The notes under the pieces were generated by a model. The model ran no database searches. It saw only the letters and a list, made by a program, of their open reading frames with translations, and had not been told where the DNA came from. Shown here piece after piece: positions 1 to 8,501 of a DNA stretch of 64,000 nt. The stretch comes from an uncultured Clostridia bacterium. Its GTDB lineage: Bacteria > Bacillota > Clostridia > Christensenellales > CAG-138. Positions within the stretch are counted from its first letter, which is position 1. Every line of letters starts with the position of its first letter. The stretch covers positions 62,001 to 126,000 of the forward strand of contig CAKTYT010000001.1 of NCBI GenBank assembly GCA_934633695.1, given 5' to 3'. The position numbers were made by a program, and so were the translations under genes.

Positions 1-1
1 A

Positions 2-2113
2 GCCGCCGTGGGTGCAATGCCGGTTGTCGGGATCGGTGAGCATGTCAGTTTTACAGGCGAGTGGACAGAACATCAGATTTACGGAAAACAATTCAAGGTT
101 GACACCGTAAAAATCAATGTGCCGACCGATGCAAAGGCAATAACCGCATATCTTTCAAGCGGCTTCGTGAAAGGTATAGGTGAAGCAATGGCAAAGCTCA
201 TTGTCGGTGAGTTCGGAGATAAAACTCTCGATGTTATAAAGGATTCTCCCGAGAAGCTGACAGTCCTTCCCGGAATCGGGAAAAAGCGTGCAAAGCAGAT
301 TCATGACTCATACATGGAAAAAATTTCAATGCAGAGCGTTGTTATGGGTATGCAGCAGCTTGGTTTGACGATTTCAATGGCAATGAAGCTCTATAAGCTC
401 TATGGCGATGACTGCGTTGCGAGGGTTAAAGAAAATCCGTATAGATTGATTGATGATGTTGAAAATGTTGGCTTTCGCACTGCCGATAAGATTGCTTGTG
501 AGGCAGGCTATGAGGCGGATTCCGATTTCCGCATAAAGGCCGGGATAAAATATGCTTTGCAGCTTGCAAGGCAGGAGGGCAATACCTGTCTGCCGAAGGA
601 CCTTCTGCTGGCTTTTACGTCCAACAATCTGCTTGGTGTTGAGCAGACAAAGGTCAGCGATAAAATCGAAGAGCTTATAATGACGGCTGAACTTACCGAG
701 ACGAGCATTGACGGAAGTCTTTATGCGTTCCTGCCATATATGCACTATATTGAGAGTGAGTGTGCGGTCAGGCTGAAACAGATAAGTGACAGAGTCGAAA
801 TCCTTCCGTTGTTTGATATCGATGATGCAATCGGCAGAATTGAAAAAAAGAAAGGGATCATCCTTGCACCGCTTCAGGCGGAGGCAGTGAAGTCGAGCTG
901 TTCAGACGGCGTGCTTATAATTACGGGCGGTCCGGGCACGGGCAAAACGACAATACTGAGCTTTATCATAACAATTATGGAGAGAATCGGACTGTCAATC
1001 GAGCTTGCTGCACCGACGGGGCGAGCGGCAAAGCGAATGAGTGATGCAACGGGGCGTGAAGCAAGGACGATACACCGTCTTTTGGAATATAATTTTTCGG
1101 ACAATGAATTTGCCCGCAATGCAGATTATCCGCTTGAAACGGATGTTGTTATTGTTGACGAGATGTCCATGGTCGATGTTCCGCTGTTTAACTCGCTCCT
1201 GCGTGCGATTGATGATGGAACGAGGCTGATAATGGTCGGAGACGTTGACCAGCTACCATCGGTCGGACCGGGAAATGTACTTCACGATCTTGTTGATGCT
1301 GAATTCATCCCTGTAATAAGACTGAATCAGATTTATCGTCAGGCAGGGAGAAGCATGATTGTCACAAATGCTCATCTGATAAATGAGGGTCGTATGCCGT
1401 ACCTGAGCAATGAGGAAGCGGATTTTATGTTTTTTCCGTGCAGCAGAGTCGATATCGCCATTGACTCTGTCGTGAATATTTGCCTTGATTATGCATACAT
1501 GGGCAAACAAAACGACATACAGGTCCTATCGCCGATGAAGAATAACCCTCTCGGGGTTTATAACCTCAATGCAAGGCTTCAGGCGGCACTCAATCCGGCG
1601 GATGATGAAAAAAATGAATGCACATTTGCTGGAATCACCTACCGTGAGGGTGACAGGGTAATGCAGATAAAGAACAACTATGATATTGTATGGACAAAGC
1701 CTGCAAAAGGACTCGCCAAAGAGGAAGAAGGTCAGGGAGTATTTAATGGCGACATAGGAACGGTTATGTACATCAATAATGTTACCAAGCTGATGACCGT
1801 GCTATTCGATGACGAACGCTCTGCTGATTATAATACAACTCAGCTTGAAGAGCTTGAGCTTGCGTATTGCATATCAGTTCATAAAAGTCAGGGAAGTGAA
1901 TTTCCGGCTGTCGTTCTTCCGCTTATGAGCGGGCCTGCGATGCTTATGAACAGAAATATTCTCTATACCGCCGTAACAAGGGCGAGAAGCAATGTCTTTA
2001 TCATCGGTTCCGGAACTTGTGTTGAAAAAATGGTGCAGAACACAAACATCAAGCGAAGGTACAGTGCATTAAAGCATTTTATCGAGGAAATAAAGAATGG
2101 GACTTCGCTCTGA
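2..2113 (+). CDS. recD2: RecD2-type ATP-dependent DNA helicase, 5'-truncated by window edge
   Basis: This is a superfamily 1B 5'-3' DNA helicase of the RecD-like type found in bacteria without RecBCD, acting in DNA repair and recombination. The reading frame is open to the left edge, so the start lies outside the window; the GTG at position 8 is not taken as the start. About 700 residues are visible. In order they show an OB-like N-terminal part, a helix-hairpin-helix region (LPGIGKKRAKQI), Walker A GGPGTGKTT (codons near 920-950), Walker B VIVDEMSMVD (near 1150), and a C-terminal UvrD-like end with AVTRARSNVFIIG. It overlaps the downstream comFC by 17 bases, so the two are probably cotranscribed. 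RecD2 proteins are usually about 740 residues, so roughly 40 are missing. Confidence 0.93.
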   Translation, partial: AAVGAMPVVGIGEHVSFTGEWTEHQIYGKQFKVDTVKINVPTDAKAITAYLSSGFVKGIGEAMAKLIVGEFGDKTLDVIKDSPEKLTVLPGIGKKRAKQIHDSYMEKISMQSVVMGMQQLGLTISMAMKLYKLYGDDCVARVKENPYRLIDDVENVGFRTADKIACEAGYEADSDFRIKAGIKYALQLARQEGNTCLPKDLLLAFTSNNLLGVEQTKVSDKIEELIMTAELTETSIDGSLYAFLPYMHYIESECAVRLKQISDRVEILPLFDIDDAIGRIEKKKGIILAPLQAEAVKSSCSDGVLIITGGPGTGKTTILSFIITIMERIGLSIELAAPTGRAAKRMSDATGREARTIHRLLEYNFSDNEFARNADYPLETDVVIVDEMSMVDVPLFNSLLRAIDDGTRLIMVGDVDQLPSVGPGNVLHDLVDAEFIPVIRLNQIYRQAGRSMIVTNAHLINEGRMPYLSNEEADFMFFPCSRVDIAIDSVVNICLDYAYMGKQNDIQVLSPMKNNPLGVYNLNARLQAALNPADDEKNECTFAGITYREGDRVMQIKNNYDIVWTKPAKGLAKEEEGQGVFNGDIGTVMYINNVTKLMTVLFDDERSADYNTTQLEELELAYCISVHKSQGSEFPAVVLPLMSGPAMLMNRNILYTAVTRARSNVFIIGSGTCVEKMVQNTNIKRRYSALKHFIEEIKNGTSL

Positions 2114-2765
2114 TTTTACGGCCATATTCGATTTCCTGTTTCCGGAACATCTCGTTTGCCACTGCTGCGGCCGCGAGGCAATCGTCAATGAATGGGGCAT
2201 ATGTGAAAAATGCGAAAAATCACTGGAGCTGTGTTATTCAACCCAACTCAATAAGCACCTTGACGGCGTACGTGCCGGTATGCTCTACCAAAAAGGAGCG
2301 AGAAAGGCTATAATTTCGCTGAAGTTTGGCGGTGCATTGTATAAGAGTGAATTTTTTGTCCACTATATGGAAATTCCGGATACGTGGGAATTTGATTACG
2401 TTGTTCCCGTTCCGCTCGGGGAAAGGCGTTTTCGCAAAAGGGGCTATAACCAGAGTGAAGTTCTTGCAAAGGGACTTTGCGAGAGGTATAATCTTGTGAT
2501 GAAGACCGATGCACTCATCAGAATAAAAAATACAGCACCTCAGACTCAAATGAGCGGTGCAAGCCGAGCGGTGAATTTAAAAGGTGCTTTCAAAGGTACG
2601 GATGAGTGCGAAGGCAAATCGTTTCTTCTCGTTGATGATGTGAAAACGACAGGAGCAACGCTTGACAGCTGTGCAAAAGAACTTAAACGCTGCGGTGCAG
2701 TCAGGGTGTATGCAATAACGGCGTGTGCAGCGGCACCGATGGAGAAATTTAACAATAATGAATAG
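2097..2765 (+). CDS. comFC: ComF-family double zinc ribbon / phosphoribosyltransferase-like protein
   Basis: This is a ComF family protein, associated in Gram-positive bacteria with DNA uptake and recombination of incoming DNA. The N-terminus carries a zinc-ribbon-like pair of Cys motifs (VCHCCG and GICEKCEK). The rest is a phosphoribosyltransferase fold with the VVPVPLGERR loop, the family motif KRGYNQSE, and the PRPP-binding motif LLVDDVKTTGAT. At 222 residues it has the usual family length. Its start lies inside the 3' end of recD2 (17-base overlap), and its own end overlaps the rimI start by 8 bases, which suggests translational coupling. A comEC homologue lies 0.9 kb downstream, but no comFA helicase is seen here. 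The enzyme reaction, if any, is not established for the family. Confidence 0.9.
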   Translation: MGLRSDFTAIFDFLFPEHLVCHCCGREAIVNEWGICEKCEKSLELCYSTQLNKHLDGVRAGMLYQKGARKAIISLKFGGALYKSEFFVHYMEIPDTWEFDYVVPVPLGERRFRKRGYNQSEVLAKGLCERYNLVMKTDALIRIKNTAPQTQMSGASRAVNLKGAFKGTDECEGKSFLLVDDVKTTGATLDSCAKELKRCGAVRVYAITACAAAPMEKFNNNE

Positions 2766-3237
2766 AATTGAGTATAGAGAAATGGCTCTGCTCGATATCG
2801 AGCAAGTCTACAATTTGGAATGCAAATGCTTTTCACAACCGTGGAGTGTGGAGTCACTCATATACGAAGTGACTGCAAATGAAGCAGCATACTATGTTGT
2901 TGCACTCGATGAAGGCATTGTTGCAGGTTATGCAGGCGTGTGGGTATCATATGACGAAGCTCACATGACAAATATTGCCGTGGCGGAAGAGTATCGCTGT
3001 CATGGCATTGCAAGGGGAATGATCCTGCACCTTATGAAGGCTGCCGCGAGCATGTCTGCTGAAAGGATGACACTTGAGGTGCGTGAATTCAACTATAAAG
3101 CTCAGAGGGTTTATTACTCAATGGGTTTTCGGTATGCGGGCGAAAGAAAACGCTATTATTCCGATACGGGTGAAAATGCTCACATACTGTGGAACGATAA
3201 TATCCGTGAAACGCTGAATGAATTCGGCGTTGAATGA
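2758..3237 (+). CDS. rimI: Ribosomal protein bS18 alanine N-acetyltransferase (GNAT)
   Basis: This GNAT-fold acetyltransferase resembles RimI, which acetylates the N-terminal alanine of ribosomal protein bS18 using acetyl-CoA. Visible signatures are the N-terminal segment CFSQPWSVESL, the acetyl-CoA binding region RCHGIARGMI (R-x-x-G-x-A), and the C-terminal NYKAQRVYYSMGF segment typical of RimI. I chose the ATG at 2758 (MNRIEYREM), which overlaps the comFC stop by 8 bases; an upstream in-frame ATG at 2725 would add eleven residues unlike the family. The product is 159 residues, close to the usual 145-160. The usual partners tsaB and tsaD are not next to it, so the exact acetylation target is inferred from similarity only. 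Confidence 0.85.
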   Translation: MNRIEYREMALLDIEQVYNLECKCFSQPWSVESLIYEVTANEAAYYVVALDEGIVAGYAGVWVSYDEAHMTNIAVAEEYRCHGIARGMILHLMKAAASMSAERMTLEVREFNYKAQRVYYSMGFRYAGERKRYYSDTGENAHILWNDNIRETLNEFGVE

Positions 3238-3264
3238 GATAAAAATAATTTGGAGGAAAATATA

Positions 3265-3645
3265 ATGAAACAGGCAATCAATTCGGGCAAAGCTCCCGCC
3301 GCAATCGGACCTTACAGTCACTGCGTCAAGGTCGGAAGAATGGTGTTCACTTCAGGTCAAATTGGGCTAAATCCCGAAACCGGTGCTCTTGCAGAAGGCG
3401 TTGAGGCTCAGACAATACAGGCGTTGAACAACCTTCGTGCAGTTCTCGAAGAGGCAGGTTCGAGCATGGAAAATATAGTAAAGACGACAGTCTTTGTGAA
3501 AAACATGTCCGATTTCGCACTTGTGAACAAACTTTACGGTATGTTTATCCCCGCTCCCTTCCCTGCAAGAAGCTGCGTAGAAGTTGCAGCTCTGCCGGCA
3601 GGTGCTCTTGTAGAGGTTGAGGCAATGGCCGTGACCAACGGCTGA
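3265..3645 (+). CDS. ridA: RidA/YjgF family reactive imine deaminase
   Basis: This is a RidA (YjgF/YER057c/UK114) protein, a trimeric cytosolic enzyme that hydrolyses reactive enamine and imine intermediates released by PLP enzymes. It shows APAAIGPYSH near the N-terminus, FTSGQIGLNP, and the C-terminal signature PARSCVEVAALP with the conserved arginine, followed by GALVEVEAMAV. The product is 126 residues, as expected. The ATG at 3265 is preceded by GGAGG at 3251-3255; the in-frame ATG at 3250 is rejected because it lies before that ribosome site. The comEC homologue starts one base after the stop codon, so the two are likely translated from one message. Confidence 0.94.
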   Translation: MKQAINSGKAPAAIGPYSHCVKVGRMVFTSGQIGLNPETGALAEGVEAQTIQALNNLRAVLEEAGSSMENIVKTTVFVKNMSDFALVNKLYGMFIPAPFPARSCVEVAALPAGALVEVEAMAVTNG

Positions 3646-3646
3646 G

Positions 3647-5167
3647 ATGGAGAGTACTTCTCCAAGTGAAAAATCAAGACGCATCATAAACTATCGTCCG
3701 TTGTTTGAAATTGCAATCGGGCTTATGTTGGGTATCGCCGTGGCGGGGCTGCTGCCTCAAAACGGCGGTATTGTTTTGTGTACGGCAATTCTTCTCTGTG
3801 CTACAGTTCATGCTGTGATGAAGAGGAAAATGCGGCTGATGATTTTTGCTCTCTGCATATTGCTGGGCAATGTTCTTTCGATCGTGAATGTGCCGTATAA
3901 AATTGACGGCGGTATCCATACTGTCACAGGCTTTGCCGAAAATGTCACCGTGAACGGCGGAAAATGCTGTATTGTAATGAAGACCGTTAAAATTGACGGG
4001 AAAAAATTCAATAAACGAGTAATTATAAACACAAAGGCATATTCAACAGTAGATGTCGGGGATGAGATAAATTTCAAGATTTATATTGATGAGATTGAAA
4101 GTAATAACAAAAAGTACAGCTACTATATGAGCCGCGGGATAGGTGCTGTCTCGGAAGCGGATAAGGCAGTTGTATTGAGCCGTGGCAATTTGCCGTTGAC
4201 AAGATTCAGACACAGTGCCGCTTCGACCGTTGGAGAGATGGCCGTAAAGCTTTTTGGAGAAAAGGATGGTATCTTGATTGCCTCCGCACTTGTAGGCGGT
4301 TTTGAAATTGACGAGCAGAGGTATGCAATCTATCAGGCAACGGGTACTGCTCACATTCTTGCTATTTCGGGAATTCACATGACACTTGTTGCAATGATGG
4401 TGGGACTGCTTATACCCAACAGGTTAAGAATTGTGAAGCCGATAGCCGTTATAGCAGCAATTTTGTTCTACCTCGCTGTGTCTGAGCCAACTGCCGGTGT
4501 GCAGCGTGCTGCGATAATGTCAGGCATTGCCGTCATATTTCGCTCAATGCGGCGGAGTCAGGATTCACTATCGGCACTTTCACTTGCAGCAATAGTGCTT
4601 CTCGTAATTAACCCATATGCGATGTTTTCTGTGAGTTTTATGCTATCGTTTTCGGCAGCATTCGGCATAATTGTTTTTTCGCCATTCCTGACGGCGGAAC
4701 TTGAAGACCGAGGTTCTAAACTCGCATCGATAGGCATTGTGACGACAATATCTGCAAGTGTTTCAGTCGCAGCAATTCAAATGCATTTTTTTGGAACATT
4801 TCCGGTGTATTTACTTCTTGCAAACTTGATTGCTGTCCCCGCATTTTCGCTGCTGCTTCAAATGAGCATTTTCTGCATTTTACTGGGCTTTGTGCTGCCA
4901 AGTGCCGCAATCGCCCTTGCAAATATTCCGTCGGGACTGTTGGTACTTACGGAGAATTTTATGGAAATGATTTCACGATTGCCCTATGCCGAAATTGAAG
5001 TCGTACCATTGCCGTCAATATGCTGCGTAATAGCATTGTTGATGATGTATTTTGTTTCAGACAATGTATTTTTGCCAAAACGCAAAAAGCTGCTGCCGGT
5101 ATTTTCGGGCTTCATCGCTTTTATTTCTATCTACGGAATTGCAATATTGAAAGAATGGAAGAGGTAA
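3647..5167 (+). CDS. comEC: ComEC/Rec2-family DNA uptake channel, without C-terminal metallo-beta-lactamase domain
   Basis: This polytopic membrane protein belongs to the ComEC/Rec2 family, which forms the channel for single-stranded DNA entry in competent cells. The first 60 residues hold two hydrophobic segments, followed by the soluble DUF4131-like (OB) region. The competence core follows, with the diagnostic segment TGTAHILAISGIHMTL and several more membrane helices. Complete ComEC proteins are about 700-800 residues and end in a metallo-beta-lactamase-like domain. This one stops at 506 residues directly after the last helices, with no HxHxDH motif. The stop at 5165 is followed 6 bases later by holA, with no sign of a frameshifted remainder. 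It may be a naturally short form, or the nuclease-like domain may be encoded elsewhere. Confidence 0.88.
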   Translation: MESTSPSEKSRRIINYRPLFEIAIGLMLGIAVAGLLPQNGGIVLCTAILLCATVHAVMKRKMRLMIFALCILLGNVLSIVNVPYKIDGGIHTVTGFAENVTVNGGKCCIVMKTVKIDGKKFNKRVIINTKAYSTVDVGDEINFKIYIDEIESNNKKYSYYMSRGIGAVSEADKAVVLSRGNLPLTRFRHSAASTVGEMAVKLFGEKDGILIASALVGGFEIDEQRYAIYQATGTAHILAISGIHMTLVAMMVGLLIPNRLRIVKPIAVIAAILFYLAVSEPTAGVQRAAIMSGIAVIFRSMRRSQDSLSALSLAAIVLLVINPYAMFSVSFMLSFSAAFGIIVFSPFLTAELEDRGSKLASIGIVTTISASVSVAAIQMHFFGTFPVYLLLANLIAVPAFSLLLQMSIFCILLGFVLPSAAIALANIPSGLLVLTENFMEMISRLPYAEIEVVPLPSICCVIALLMMYFVSDNVFLPKRKKLLPVFSGFIAFISIYGIAILKEWKR

Positions 5168-5173
5168 AACAAT

Positions 5174-6151
5174 ATGGACTATAATGACTTCTTTGCTTTG
5201 ATCAAAACAACGGCTCTCAGAGGTGTATATTTGCTGCATGGTGAGGAGGAATTCGTCAAGGACAGTGCAATTCGTTCTGCTGTGTCGTTAATCGGGGAGG
5301 ATGTAAGGGCGTTTAATTACGAAAGCCTAACTGAATCTGATGAAAACAGCATCGTGGAGAGCTGTGAGACGCTGCCGCTTTTTTCTGATTTTAAACTCGT
5401 TATCTGTCAAGGTCTATCATCGGGCATTGATAATGACAAGCTAATTGAATATCTTAAAAATATTCCGGAAACAACAGTTCTTCTGATAGTCTTTCGAGGC
5501 AATGTGAATGAAAAATCGAAATTGTTGAAGTACTTCCGGTCATCGGGCAAGGAAGTGTTGTTTGCGGAGCTTGATGAAAGCGAAGTCATAAAGTGGTGCA
5601 TGAGTTATGCCGTGCGGAACGGTGTCGGGATGGATAAAAACAGTGCAAGACTACTCGTCGGGCTCGTCGGCGTTGATATGACTGCGATAAGCAATGAAAT
5701 GAACAAGGCTGTTGATATGGCAGGTCCGGGTGGGGTTATAACTGCGGACGTAATTTCAAGATGCACGGTAAGCAATGTTGAAGTAAAAATTTTTGAGATG
5801 CTTGACTGCTTCACGTCGGGAAAAGTGCGGGACGGGATGAAGTTGCTTCACATTTTGCTCGAGGATGAAAATGAGGCACTTGGCATTGCTTCGTTTCTCG
5901 AATCACGCTTCAAGGTTATGCTTGAGGGCAGAAAGCTGCTTGATACGGGCTTACAGCCACGCACGGCTGCCCAAAAGATGGAGGGAAGCAGATATGCCAA
6001 TGAGAAGGCCTGCAAAGCTGCAAGTAAGTATTCGTATGAGCAACTGGCGGCAGCAGTCAAAGAATTTGCAGGAGTAGGTTACACAATGATGAGCAATGGA
6101 GGAAAAGCTTCATCGCTCATTGAAACGATTATGCTGAAATTCAATTGGTAA
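5174..6151 (+). CDS. holA: DNA polymerase III delta subunit (clamp loader)
   Basis: This is the delta subunit of the replicative clamp loader, which opens the beta sliding clamp. The N-terminal segment GVYLLHGEEEFVKDSAI matches the family's Y-L-h-G-e-E motif, a degenerate Walker A region. It is followed by the acidic and hydrophobic delta pattern and a C-terminal helical collar region. Its 325 residues are typical. It begins 6 bases after comEC, the order comEC-holA that is common in Bacillota. It is the last gene of the rightward run starting at recD2 and faces the convergent gene at 6257. Confidence 0.9.
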   Translation: MDYNDFFALIKTTALRGVYLLHGEEEFVKDSAIRSAVSLIGEDVRAFNYESLTESDENSIVESCETLPLFSDFKLVICQGLSSGIDNDKLIEYLKNIPETTVLLIVFRGNVNEKSKLLKYFRSSGKEVLFAELDESEVIKWCMSYAVRNGVGMDKNSARLLVGLVGVDMTAISNEMNKAVDMAGPGGVITADVISRCTVSNVEVKIFEMLDCFTSGKVRDGMKLLHILLEDENEALGIASFLESRFKVMLEGRKLLDTGLQPRTAAQKMEGSRYANEKACKAASKYSYEQLAAAVKEFAGVGYTMMSNGGKASSLIETIMLKFNW

Positions 6152-6153
6152 AC

Positions 6154-6231
6154 AAAAAAAGACTGCCGCAGAAAAATCTCGAATCGCCCCTGCCTACTTG
6201 ACCGGGGCGATTCACTTCGCTTGTGACAGTC
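6154..6231 (-). terminator. Rho-independent terminator of the CHAP-domain gene
   Basis: Read leftward, an outer arm GACTGTC (6225-6231) pairs with GGCAGTC (6161-6167, one G-U pair) and is followed by seven Ts (6160-6154). Inside it lies a perfect 10-bp inverted repeat (6181-6190 with 6204-6213, core ATCGCCCC). The T-run is on the minus strand, so it terminates the leftward gene, although the inner hairpin may also slow rightward transcription from holA. Confidence 0.7.
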
Positions 6232-6256
6232 ACTTTGAGTTTCTGTTATTGCCTTG

Positions 6257-7408
6257 TCAATTGACCTTGCCGCAAATGAGAGCACGCCATGTCTCGGGAC
6301 CGACGATACCGTCACGTGTCAGCTTGAACCTACGCTGCAGGGATTTGACTGCACTTGCGGTTTCGGCGTCATAACTGCCGTCGGCGTCAATTGTGAAACC
6401 GAATTTAGAGCCGAGAACGATTTGAATGTTCCTCGTAATCCACCAGTTGGATGTCCTTTCACTCTGAATTGTCTGAGTAAGGAAGAACCAAGTATCGGGA
6501 CCGACGATGCCGTCGGCAGTCAGCCCGTGCCAACTCTGATAGCGTTTGACTGCCGCAGAGGTGTCCTTGCCGAACCTGCCGTCAATGCGGAGCTCGGAGC
6601 CTGCATTGTAGTTCAAAAGGGTCTGGAGAATCTTTACGTTGCGTCCGGTTGATCCTTCGGAAAGAATCGGCCATTGACCGATTGAGACGACACCGGATTC
6701 AGCCGCAGGGTACTTTATGCTGACAAAACCGGTAATATTCTCATAGTTCTCATATCTTGACTGGACGCAATCACGCCAGTTTCCGTCAACCATGTAAAAA
6801 TACGCATCGTTGACACTCGTGCCGTTGTTGGTGGGGTAGGGTGCGTCGGCAGCAACAATTCCGATATGGCTTGCCTGCTTGACGGATCCATTGCTTCCCA
6901 CAGAACGCCCAAGACGGCATTGGAACGAATCCCAAGTGGGGGATGTACTGATTTTGCCGGTGGAGGGACTGTAATAGGTGTATGCGGCTCGGTAAATTAC
7001 CAGATCGCCGCGTTTGGGAGTGTAGGGGTTAGCAAAATCGTTTACAGGGTGGAATTCAAGGCTGATCTTTGCGTCTTCCCAATAATCTGCAACCCTGCCG
7101 AACTTACTTTGGGGAATGACGGATTCAGGTACGCCCGCCTGAACTGCACACCAACGGACAAAAAAGGCACACCATGCACCGGATGGACTGCCGAACGAGT
7201 TGCCGAACGCATTCCAATTGTCATCGCCTTCATGATAGCCGACCTGCGAAAGAGCATGCTCCACAATATCAAAGCTCATATCCCCGGTATTGGAAAAGGT
7301 TGTTGAGAAGGCTTTGGGGTGATTGTCGGCATAAACAGCAATCCCGCCTATTACACCGAAAATTGCAAACACCGCCGTTAATATTATCGCAATTATGCGT
7401 TTTTTCAT
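6257..7408 (-). CDS. Secreted CHAP-type amidase/endopeptidase with two peptidoglycan-binding domains
   Basis: The product is probably exported and acts on the cell wall. A signal peptide is visible (MKKRIIAIILTAVFAIFGV then small residues to about 27). A CHAP/NlpC-P60-like catalytic part follows, with GAWCAFFVRWCAVQAGV containing the candidate catalytic Cys and HIGIVAAD with the candidate His. The C-terminal half has two PG_binding_1 repeats: LSEGSTGRNVKILQTLL with DGRFGKDTSAAVKRYQ, and a second ending SAVKSLQRRFKLTRDGIVGPETW. At 383 residues it resembles clostridial autolysins or spore-associated hydrolases. It has its own promoter (7445-7473), RBS GGAGG and terminator, so it is monocistronic. 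The bond it cuts cannot be told from sequence. Confidence 0.82.
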   Translation of the reverse strand: MKKRIIAIILTAVFAIFGVIGGIAVYADNHPKAFSTTFSNTGDMSFDIVEHALSQVGYHEGDDNWNAFGNSFGSPSGAWCAFFVRWCAVQAGVPESVIPQSKFGRVADYWEDAKISLEFHPVNDFANPYTPKRGDLVIYRAAYTYYSPSTGKISTSPTWDSFQCRLGRSVGSNGSVKQASHIGIVAADAPYPTNNGTSVNDAYFYMVDGNWRDCVQSRYENYENITGFVSIKYPAAESGVVSIGQWPILSEGSTGRNVKILQTLLNYNAGSELRIDGRFGKDTSAAVKRYQSWHGLTADGIVGPDTWFFLTQTIQSERTSNWWITRNIQIVLGSKFGFTIDADGSYDAETASAVKSLQRRFKLTRDGIVGPETWRALICGKVN

Positions 7409-7444
7409 ATGAAACCTCCGACATCATCAGTATTAGGTTAGAAG

Positions 7445-7473
7445 ATTTTACCATAGTTTTTTCTGCACTGCAA
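7445..7473 (-). promoter_or_regulatory. Sigma-A-type promoter for the CHAP-domain gene
   Basis: On the minus strand, -35 TTGCAG (7473-7468), a 17-nt spacer and -10 TAAAAT (7450-7445). It lies about 40 bases upstream of the start codon at 7408. Confidence 0.6.
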
Positions 7474-7523
7474 GGTCGAATAAAAATTTTTTCGGCAGAA
7501 AAATGCGGCCTGCTGCAGAAATA

Positions 7524-7532
7524 TGCTATAAT
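7524..7532 (+). promoter_or_regulatory. Extended -10 promoter for the UPF0489 gene
   Basis: TGCTATAAT at 7524-7532 is a consensus extended -10 (TGnTATAAT) about 50 bases before the start codon at 7584. No good -35 hexamer is seen at the usual distance, consistent with an extended -10 promoter. Confidence 0.55.
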
Positions 7533-7583
7533 AGTCTTCGGAAACGTACTTTGATCCGAAATAATTTTGCAACAGGAGAAAAC

Positions 7584-8303
7584 ATGAAGGTATTGGATAT
7601 TGATTTGGATTTTTTTCTTGCCGATTGCTGCGAGCTTGCATTGCCGGGAGAGCGGCCTGAGCTTTTAGACCACGAACCGTGGAGTAAGGACGACGTTCGG
7701 AGATTTCTCGAGCATAATTGCGGTCTTGATAAAAACAAAAGACTTCAGGGAAGGATCTTCGAGACACATGACTCAGCTCTTTTGTTCTGGGAGGAGTTGA
7801 TTCAAAAGGGAAAACTGACAGTTCCGTTTGATGTCACGCATGTAGATGCACACAGCGACCTCGGCATAGGCAGGCCGGGTCCTGCTTTTGTGCTGAACTC
7901 TGTTCTGCCGCTTGAAGTTGAAAAACGAGCAGATATAAAAAGGTATTATGCGATGAGACAGCTTGATGAGGCCAACTATCTTCTGTTTGCACTTGCTTTT
8001 CGCTGGGTGCGTTCACTTGAAAATGTCCGGAACAAAAAATCGAGACGGGATATTCCGGATTTTGCATTCAAAGATAAGGAGAGTGGGATTTATTCGCACA
8101 TAAAGCTGTCATCTTTTGTCTCCGGATTGTATGAAAAGCAGAATGGAGAAGAACCTGTTGTACAGTTCAGAGTATTTGACAACTGGGAAGAATATTCGGG
8201 CGGAGAGTTCGACTGCGTTTCAGTAGCAATTTCACCGAGATATTCCCCAAAAGAATCAGATGAACTTTTGCCTGTCTTTGCAGAGTACATAGATTTTGTC
8301 TGA
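7584..8303 (+). CDS. UPF0489 family protein (arginase-like fold, function unknown)
   Basis: The protein (239 residues) matches the UPF0489 family, which has an arginase/deacetylase-like fold and no established reaction. Candidate metal-ligand motifs are DIDLDFFL close to the N-terminus and THVDAHSDLGIG at about residue 87, both rich in Asp and His as in ureohydrolases. The ATG at 7584 is chosen because AGGAGA (7574-7579) stands just before it; an in-frame ATG at 7503 lies upstream of the promoter. It appears to be monocistronic, between a wall hydrolase and tig. Amide or ureide hydrolysis is an inference from fold only. Confidence 0.72.
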   Translation: MKVLDIDLDFFLADCCELALPGERPELLDHEPWSKDDVRRFLEHNCGLDKNKRLQGRIFETHDSALLFWEELIQKGKLTVPFDVTHVDAHSDLGIGRPGPAFVLNSVLPLEVEKRADIKRYYAMRQLDEANYLLFALAFRWVRSLENVRNKKSRRDIPDFAFKDKESGIYSHIKLSSFVSGLYEKQNGEEPVVQFRVFDNWEEYSGGEFDCVSVAISPRYSPKESDELLPVFAEYIDFV

Positions 8304-8380
8304 AAATCGGCAGGAGAGGGTTTTTGTCCCTTTTTCCAATAAAAAACAAGTAAAAACGTGATATATTTAGCCATGAGTGA

Positions 8381-8409
8381 TTTACTTCATGCTAATGGAG
8401 TGCTATAAT
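8381..8409 (+). promoter_or_regulatory. Sigma-A promoter upstream of tig
   Basis: -35 TTTACT (8381-8386), a 17-nt spacer and -10 TATAAT (8404-8409) preceded by TGC, so the -10 is also of the extended type. It leaves a leader of roughly 85 bases before the tig start. Confidence 0.7.
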
Positions 8410-8501
8410 GGTAAGCTGTGGATGCTATCCATAAGTACAATCGGTGACTGCGTTTGATGTTTCTTTCGGAGGGACCGATGAAGATAAATGTGGAGGATTA
8501 T

